In this document: one piece after another, positions 57,362-64,000 of the stretch
Layout: the number at the start of each line of letters is the position of its first letter
Position numbering within the stretch: position 1 is the first letter of the stretch
DNA from: Cycas panzhihuaensis
Taxonomy: Eukaryota; Cycadophyta
DNA length: 64,000 nucleotides
Reading direction: 5' to 3'
Assembly (NCBI GenBank): GCA_023213395.1
Contig: CM041465.1
Span: forward strand, 175,591,741 to 175,655,740
The notes under the pieces: generated by a model
The model's database searches: none
Seen by the model: only the letters and a program-made list of their open reading frames with translations
Told to the model about the DNA's origin: nothing
Translations under genes and position numbers: made by a program

Positions 57362-57411
57362 CTCCTCGAGTTTCCTGGAGGTTAAAAGTTCCTTAGAGCC
57401 CGGATCACAGG

Positions 57412-58369
57412 TTACGCCTTGATCTGGATCCTATCCTCAATATCTTTGAGCTCCCCTATCAGACTGCCCTTGTTCTCAAAAATGTTTCCGAAGACCTCCC
57501 TGTTCCAGACCTTGATTTGACGTTTGATCCAGTTCAGTTTCTTCGAGAACCTGTACATAGCACAACCCTGGACCTGAACGCTCCACCACTCTTGGATCCT
57601 ATCCCTCAAGTCCGAATGCTTCAACCACATTAATTCAAAGCGGAAAGGAGCCCCTTTGGACGAAACTGGAGAGGACCCCTCCAGGATAAGAGGCGAATGG
57701 TCCGACCTAAATTTCGGCAACGCCTCCAATCTAACACCTTCAAAATGACAGGCCCATTCATAGTTTGTTAACATCCCATCAACTGCATTGGATATGGTTA
57801 GGGCCTAACCTCTTATTTGACCAAGTGAACCTAGCTCCACTAAGGGGAACATCCATCAAACCCCCTGATTGTAAAAACACCCCTAGATCAGTCATACTTC
57901 TGGTCCACCCACCTTGCCCCCCTTTCTTGTCATCTGGGCTCAGGGGAGAATTAAAGTCCCCTCCCACCAGCCACGAACCTCCCCAATCTTTATGGAGCTC
58001 CACTAGGCTCTCCCATAATCTCCTTCTACCTTCAACCACCGAGGGTGCATAGACATTTGTGATCCAATACTCCTTGTTGGTCAGGAGACTAACCAGACCA
58101 ATGGTTATGAAGTGCTCAGTCTTGCACTCATAACCTCTCCATCTTTTGGGATTCCGAGAGAGGCCAATCCCCGACCCTGCCAAACCTGCACTAGTCTTCC
58201 TCTCGCCTCTTCTCCACACCTTATTGAGAACCTCTGTCTCCCTCGACTGCTCCAATTTGGTTTCCTGCAGAAGAATAAGATCAGGCTCTACCCTGATCCT
58301 TAATTCTCTGACCATTCTCTGCTTCGATGGGGCATTTAACCCCCTAATGTTCCACGATAAAACTTTCAT
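57412..58369 (-). pseudogene. L1 ORF2: AP-like endonuclease
   Basis: The frame from 58378 contains ATG at 58369, the likely ORF2 start, 12 bases past the end of ORF1. Motifs: VLSWNIRGLNAPSKQ (Asn), LILLQETKLEQS (Glu), WITNVYAPSVVEGRRRL, SWLVGGDFNSPLSP (Asp, Asn) and GARFTWSNKR. After a frameshift near 57785 the final FRSDHSPLIL (Asp-His) is in the next piece (57412-57774). The enzyme nicks the target to prime reverse transcription. All catalytic positions are recognisable. Confidence 0.9.
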
Positions 58370-58381
58370 CCAGAACACACA

Positions 58382-60290
58382 TCATCCTTTCCTGCTCCTA
58401 AGGTTGGGGCCTTCTGCCATCCCCCCCTCTTTTAATGTACTATGGAGGCCCATGTCTATTTGTGCTTGGGTTTCTTTCTCTCTCGTGACCTTCTTTGGGG
58501 GTCTGCCCACCTTCTTCTCCAACCCGTAATCTGGGGCCCTCCTCGCTTCTTTAGAGACCCATTTACGGGTCCCTCCTCCCCCCTTCTCTGCTTCGCCTTT
58601 AGGACCTACTCCTCCTTCGGCCACAGGACCGATCTGGCGTACCTCTTGGGTCACCTCTCTCAGGCTCCCATCCTCGGGCTCAGACATGTAATCCTCTAGA
58701 TCCCAGTTTATATTTTCGACAATGCCTACCAATGTCGATGCATCCACATTGACCAGAGGAGGAGCAACCCCCTGCCCAAGGTCCTCAGATAGATCTTTAT
58801 GAACCACCACATCCTTCCCAGAAACCGGAACTGAACCTCGGGTCTGACAACCATCCACAACCAAACTAGATTCCATTCCAGACTCCATCACCACCTGACT
58901 CCTAAGACCAGCTTCCAAGCTGACTTGCGGAGAGGCTAAAGAGCTTGTCACCGTTCCAACTTGAACCTGACTTTTCCCGCTACTGGATGGTCCAAGAGCA
59001 ACGGGCACCTCACCGAGTCCCCAGCCTACCCTACCCCACAAGACTCCTTACCCGAACTTTCGTGCACTTATTTCAACATTTTCCATCCTGTGCCCCGAAA
59101 GTCCTCGCTCTCAAGAACCCCGGCATTGAAAGGAGATGTCCTTTTCTTGCATTTAGCACACCAAACCTTCCGTTTCATAAAATAGGTCTTGGATGATAGA
59201 TCTACCATCCGACTCAATTTCAACCCTACGGAATTCACCATCTAACTTAGCTAGAGCACAAAATCGCATTCATCAACTGGATCTGTGCTGGTGGCCAATC
59301 CTGTGCTAAAAGAGGCCCAATCGGCCTGGCCTCCTTTCACCGCCTCCGGGTTCCATAAATGCAAGGAGCCTGTGAAGTTGAACCCACACCGGGCTTGTTT
59401 CACCACGGGGTTCCGGATCGAAGTCGTGGTGCCATTTCTCCAATGACATAGCCTTCCTTCCAAACATCCAAAGGGACTTTAACAAAATGGGGATCATGTC
59501 TTCTTGATTTAAAATCTAAAAAGGACGCAGCTTTTAGCAAAGGCCATAACTTGCATGTGGTTTCTAGTCTTCCATTTGTTTTCGATCCATTCCCTAATCA
59601 CATCCAAGCTCGGCTGGGACCCGTAAACCTTCCAACCAGTGCTATACTCCCAAGATCTTGTATAGTTTTTTTGGTTACTTCTTTCGGAATGGTGAGTTTA
59701 TATCTGTTACCAATCTTGACCGGGATAATGTCTTGTTCTTCATAATTTCTAGTTCTCACAACATCTAGATAGGATCTCCCCGAGGGAGAAAACTAAGTCT
59801 AGTTCTGGTTTGACAGTATCATATTGGTAGCAAGCATAAATCTTACATAAGCTGTAACAAAAACCAACTAAATCTCATCACATAACACAGGTCTACATAT
59901 AACCATACCGGCCGCCCGTCTGTCCTTAGCAATAGCGCCAAAACCCTTGGGCAATACAGCCTTCCACCTCAAACTTGACGCCGTGGCAACGCAGCTAAGG
60001 CCCTGAGGCACCTTCCTTTCAGCTTCTGTCCCCACCGGGCCGCCAGAGAGCTCCCACGTCGCTTCCTTCCAAGCCCGCACCGTGCGCCAATCTGAAGCTT
60101 CAATCTGGGGAAGACGTCTAACATCGCAGATGCCAGAGCAGAAAGAGTGCTCACGCCATCTCAGAAACTCTACTGGGGGGACAATCCCCCCCCTTCGATC
60201 CCGTTTCCGTTGAACCCTAGCCGCCACAGTCGTGCTTCCGGAAATCGCAGCGCCCTGGATCCGCTCTCTTTTCTTCTTCCTTTTTACCAA
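58382..60290 (-). pseudogene. L1 ORF1 (Gag-like, DUF4283 and zinc finger)
   Basis: The minus-strand text opens near the 5' end of the element, in a GC-rich 5' part (59868-60290). A DUF4283-like region at about 59250-59760 gives LKSLWMFGRKAMSLEKWHHD and FDPEPRGETSPVWVQL with frameshifts. A C-x-x-C motif (WCAKCKK) lies near 59150. The Ser/Gly/acidic-rich C-terminal part is open for 219 codons (58382-59041) and ends just before ORF2. The real start codon is uncertain because no ATG opens the first frame. ORF1 proteins bind element RNA. Confidence 0.75.
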
Positions 60291-60294
60291 ATGT

Positions 60295-60310
60295 TAGTTT
60301 TTAGCTTCAT
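60295..60310. repeat. L1 target duplication, right copy (16 bp)
   Basis: Identical to 54048-54063. Confidence 0.95.
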
Positions 60311-60389
60311 TAATAGTATCAAAGTTGATCTATTATTTTAACTTATTAGTCCCCTCAACAACTATCTTTAAAGATTCTTTTCTATCCAT
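60295..60389 (-). pseudogene. Coiled-coil coding relic, 5' part
   Basis: ATG at 60389 opens MDRKESLKIVVEGTNKLK, then two stops and INFDTINEAKN up to the L1 insertion. The phase continues at 54047. In all about 89 codons with five stops. Confidence 0.45.
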
Positions 60390-60507
60390 ATTCTCTTCTT
60401 ATCCTAGCATAGATGGACATAAGTATGGAATAGTTATGAACATCTATTGTGAGATACTACCTAAGTCTATCTGAAATTCATAAGCATAATTCTTTACAAC
60501 TTGACCC

Positions 60508-60808
60508 TATTAGAATATTAAAATATTAAAGAAAAATAAGGACATAATTAGTTAACATACATTTATCTATATAAGACTAAAAAATTATGGACCTTATACC
60601 AAAGACAAATTCTACTATATAAGGTCATTAATGGTACATGAGATGATATATTATATAACACATTACATAGTATATAATATTATAAAAAATAAATAAGTAA
60701 AGGTGTCTCATGATACCGATTATGATCTTAATATTACTGTGGCTATTTTATTCTATTATTTACTCATTTATTTAGTTATTTAATATTTTTTAAGTTATAT
60801 TCCTATCA
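60508..60808 (+). repeat. N2 5' LTR (301 bp)
   Basis: It starts TATTAGAATATTAAAATATT (TG mutated to TA) and ends TCCTATCA. Its first 150 bp match 63066-63216, and its second half matches the minus strand of 49792-49946. Confidence 0.75.
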
Positions 60809-60820
60809 TGATATCAAAGG
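60809..60820 (+). promoter_or_regulatory. N2 primer-binding site
   Basis: TGATATCAAAGG, a twice-mutated initiator-Met site directly after the LTR. Confidence 0.65.
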
Positions 60821-62159
60821 GAATTTTTAATTCTAATATGTTATTAGAGCTAAGGTGAAAAGAGAGGAGTTTGTTAGTAAGATATTACTGTAGGTTTGCG
60901 ACATTGAGAAGTTTATTTCCTAGTGAAGATTGAAGGTTTGAAGATTGCCAATTTGCCTATTATACTAATTGCCATTATAGAGGTGTTTGCTAGTTACTAA
61001 TGCCTATTTATATAGGGTTTCCCTAACCTTGTTATAACATTGAAGGTCATTTAAACTTATAAGAGTCTGTTCTTTCTATTTGATTGTTTCATTCTCAGAA
61101 TATATTAGTTCTAGTCCATTTATATAATAAGGCTCCTATGACCTTGCATTCCTTTTAGGCAGCCCTATATGAAAGATCTATGCTCTATGCCCTATAACTA
61201 GTTTTAACAACCTCTCCTATGTGAAAAGTAACATTTTTCATGGCTCTATGATGATTATAATATACCTAGTATAACCATGCATTTACTCTGAAGTCTGGCT
61301 CCTCCTATGTATGACATGTGTTATGACTCCATAAATTTGCTCCTAGTCAATGGCTTACAATATCTGTAAGATCATACCTCCTTCCTACCTTGAAGCTTTT
61401 GTCAAGAATCTCTTACAAGATATATTCTATAAACATCTGTTTGTCTAATCAATGAAATATGTGATTTTCCTTATTTTATGTAAAGAATGGATCAAGGTAA
61501 CTCTGTGAGATGGCTGTGTTAAATTGCTTCAGTCTCATCAAAGCTCATTTAAGTATTTTAGTATGAAGTTTAATGGCTTAGTCTTATACAAGCTCACATG
61601 AGCATTTTGATCCAAAATTTAGAGATTTAATTAATGACTTTCATCCGTTTTTACAAAGATTTTTCTACTTGCAGGACCATCATTAATGATTAAACATCTT
61701 TTAGATTTTTTAAGCTTAGGTTAATTTTTTTTACAAAGCTCTTCTTATATTAAGCTAAATCAAATAATCTTTTAGAGTCTCCTAGCCCCCTAAAAGATAA
61801 ACCCCTAGTCACATGTAGCTCTAATATGAACAACTGCTAGTTAATCAAAGGGGCTAAATGCTTATCTAATTCAATTTCATTTTCATCAAGAGGTAACTGC
61901 ATTATTTTCTTAATATCTTCTTAACCAAGAGCCCTTTTTCAAACCATCTAAACTATTGGAATTCTAGATTTGAGAATTATAGTTTGAATTATAATTTGAG
62001 GTATTTTAATAAGAGAAATTGTATTTTTTAGTTAAGAAAAATAAAACCTTCTTCAGAAGTTAGGCATTTCTGAGATATTATTTTTGAAGGATACAAAGCT
62101 CTAAAACCAATTTATCTTGCTATTGAATTAACACTTAATTAAGAATAGAAATTGATAGA
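60821..62159 (+). other. N2 leader and decayed gag start
   Basis: No clear open frame. It probably includes the leader and the first part of gag, too damaged to read. Confidence 0.4.
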
Positions 62160-63031
62160 GCTTGAAGAAAAAGATATAAAAGCACTAATTTATCTTCTCT
62201 ATTTTGGAAGATAATATATACTCTTAAGTATATCATGCTACTAGTTCAAACCAAGCATGGGATATTTTGGAATCTATTTATGCTATAGATGTTTTGAAGA
62301 AAGATAGTGATTATTGAAGATAAAACAAGTCTAAAAATATTAAAGAACCTATAAACCCATTTGCCCATTTTAGAGGAACATTCATAAGACCAAAGTTTAA
62401 AGGTAGTAATATAAGTGATTCTTAAGCAAACACAAAAGTCCATGATGTAAGAGTATTTCAAAAACCTAAAGAAAAGGTATACTGAGAAAAAAAGAACATG
62501 GTCGATAAAATTGTTGATGAATTTACTATTGTTGAATACACTACTAAATTTACTATTGATGAGATTACTACTATTGAGAATGTTGAATGTGATGAAGTTA
62601 TTACTAAAGAATCAAGTGATGGTTCTGATTATTTAAATGATGAGAATAATATATAAGTTGATGAATTCAAATAGGTTGAGATTGAGTCCAATCTAGGAAA
62701 TATTCTTATAATCCAAAATGATCAAGATGCACTAGAAGTTAGAATAAAAGTTATTAAAACAACTTACTCGATAGAGATACTATGAGACCCACATTAAATA
62801 ATTTACTTGATTACATCTACAGAGATTCAATATGATTTTGAAAATGCTATACAATCAATGAACAAATTAGATTTACAAAGAAAAATAAAGTATATCAACA
62901 CCAAATATCATTACTTTAGTCAAGAGTTAATACAAGAAAGACAAGTTAAAGATCAAGATCAAATTAAAAACCACGTATTAGATATAATTTTAAAGAAATT
63001 TCCAAAGATTAGGAATTGGAAATTCAAATGA
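62160..63031 (+). pseudogene. N2 gag-like relic
   Basis: Near 62163 LEEKDIKALIYLL leads, after one frameshift around 62210, into the copia Gag helical block (HATSSNQAWDILESIYAI; family pattern A-T-T-S-K-E-A-W-D-I-L). The same phase can then be followed for about 260 codons with scattered stops: INPFAHFRGTFIRPKFKG, an acidic stretch around 62500-62700 rich in Glu, Ile and Thr, and an open 74-codon end (FENAIQSMNKLDLQRKIKYI, stop 63031). It ends 26 bases before the polypurine tract. I see no zinc knuckle. Confidence 0.6.
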
Positions 63032-63065
63032 ATATTTATATACCAAAATGTGCATTAAGGGGGAG

Positions 63066-63216
63066 TGTTAGAATATTAAAATATTAGAGAAAATAAGGGC
63101 ATAATTAGTTGATATATATTTATCTATGTAAAATCCAAAAATGGTGGACCCTACACTAAAGATAAATTCTACTAAATTCGACTATATAAGGACATCAATA
63201 GGACATGAGATGATAT
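63066..63216 (+). repeat. N2 3' LTR, first half
   Basis: TGTTAGAATATTAAAATATT follows the polypurine tract and matches 60508 onward. It is cut off at GATAT (63212-63216) by C6. Confidence 0.75.
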
Positions 63217-64000
63217 TGTTGGAGTATTAATATTTTATCCTAAATTTTATACTAAAGTGTCTCTTATGTAAATTAAGGGTTATGTGTCATAGCTCCTTTT
63301 CTATTTTAAAATGACACTTATCATAGATATACCGAGTCTCTTATGTAAATCAATTGTATATAAGAGAGAGAAACTCTCTCTCATGAATTAATAATAATCA
63401 TTCTCTTTCTGTAATATGGTTTTTAGCATAGTATCATAACAAGTCTAATAATAAGTTAGACAAAGATAACAAACACTATTTTTTTTTTCAACTAAATAAG
63501 AAGCAAGGTGACAAGGATTTGAAGGGAAAAGATAATATTCTGAAGAAAGAAAATAACATATTTTGAAGAAAGGATGACATTGTATGGAACAATATGGCCT
63601 TGCATAGTTGAAAAAATTAAACTATTCAAAATGACATGAAATTTTACCAACGGAGACATTTCAAGGAGTAGAGTTTAATGTCCAAAAGGACCATCTATAA
63701 AATCTACCTTAATAAGTGGGAAATTATGAAAAATTTAGGGTATAAGATTAAAGCTTCTATTGTAAATTTCTCATAGTTCTCTCTTCTTTAGTCATAGTAA
63801 GTGGTTTTAAAATCTTCCTTAGACAATAATCTTTCTATCAAGTATAATATTACAAAATTTAGCTAGAAATGTTTTGAGTTATGAATAAATATATTAAATA
63901 AACCCTAGCCACTCATCTTCCTTTTGAGTAAATTTTCTCTCAATCTAGAAAGGCTTTTTAAAAATTGACTTTAGATTCCTATATATAATATAAAGATCTA
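63217..64000 (+). mobile_element. C6, second copy: 5' LTR and start of internal region, runs off the window
   Basis: LTR 63217-63428 (212 bp; TGTTGGAGTATTAATATT...TTTTTAGCA) matches the minus-strand LTR at 49952-50165. The primer site TAGTATCATAAC (63429-63440) is mutated. The following 560 bp are leader and possibly the start of gag, with no clear frame. The rest lies beyond 64000. Confidence 0.75.

Larger units (their letters stand above)
54064..60294 (-). mobile_element. L1: full-length plant L1-type LINE
   Basis: A 6.2 kb minus-strand element bounded by perfect 16-bp target duplications. It has a poly-A tail (plus-strand T run, 54065-54074), ORF1 with a DUF4283-like Gag domain, and ORF2 with AP-like endonuclease, reverse transcriptase, zinc-binding segment and RNase H. 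It is much richer in GC than its surroundings. Several frameshifts and stops inactivate it, but every domain is present. It sits inside a coding relic whose phase is preserved on both sides. Confidence 0.95.
60508..63216 (+). mobile_element. N2: short gag-only copia-like element, 3' LTR interrupted by C6
   Basis: LTRs at 60508-60808 (301 bp) and 63066-63216 (first half only, then C6), primer site, a 2.26 kb internal region, and polypurine tract AAGGGGGAG (63057-63065). The internal region has a single gag-like relic running almost to the polypurine tract and no room for pol, so it was non-autonomous. A fragment of the same family lies inverted at 49735-49946. Confidence 0.75.

Noticed and set aside
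58112-58699. Several plus-strand open frames opposite L1 ORF1/ORF2
   Set aside because: They are shadows of the L1 reading frames. The GC-rich body of L1 makes opposite-strand open frames common.

Overview
The window looks like nuclear DNA of a seed plant. It is AT-rich and made almost wholly of transposable elements at different stages of decay, nested in one another. Ty1/copia polyproteins with initiator-Met tRNA primer sites dominate, alongside a full-length plant L1-type LINE with an RNase H domain and a Ty3/gypsy chromovirus relic. The number of old, point-mutated copies would fit a large genome such as a gymnosperm's, but that is only an inference. I found no intact host gene, tRNA, rRNA or CRISPR array. 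I use local names for the elements (C = copia, N = non-autonomous copia-like, G = gypsy, L = LINE).

0-25 kb. C1 (218-5224, minus) is a Tnt1-type copia. From 5.2 to 14.7 kb lie pieces of copia family C2 (LTR about 330 bp; minus), including a roughly 1.6 kb tandem duplication, and an unrecognised plus-strand coding relic (10430-11332). C3 (14679-20993, plus) has two 290-bp LTRs and 5-bp target duplications. It sits inside the reverse transcriptase of a C2 copy, which resumes at 20999.

25-36 kb. N1 (25343-36277, plus; target duplication CTAAG) has a gag-derived frame but no pol. It carries antisense exon-like blocks that look like a captured cellular gene. A younger Tnt1-type element, C4 (26982-32113; target duplication TTCTT), is inserted in it.

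36-50 kb. G1, a chromovirus relic (minus), is followed by C5 (38776-48854, minus). C5 has the unusual layout LTR-internal-LTR-internal-LTR. It interrupts an unrecognised coding relic whose frame resumes at 48855.

50-64 kb. A truncated C6 copia (minus) sits in the LTR of an N2 element. L1 (54064-60294, minus) has a perfect 16-bp target duplication and is locally GC-richer. N2 (60508-63216, plus) is a small gag-only element whose 3' LTR is interrupted by a second C6 copy that runs off the window. Both C6/N2 junctions carry the same GATAT target.

Nothing here works together as a host pathway. The autonomous families encode Gag, protease, integrase, reverse transcriptase and RNase H, and the gag-only families could have been moved by such enzymes. 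Every coding region seen is broken by stops or frameshifts.
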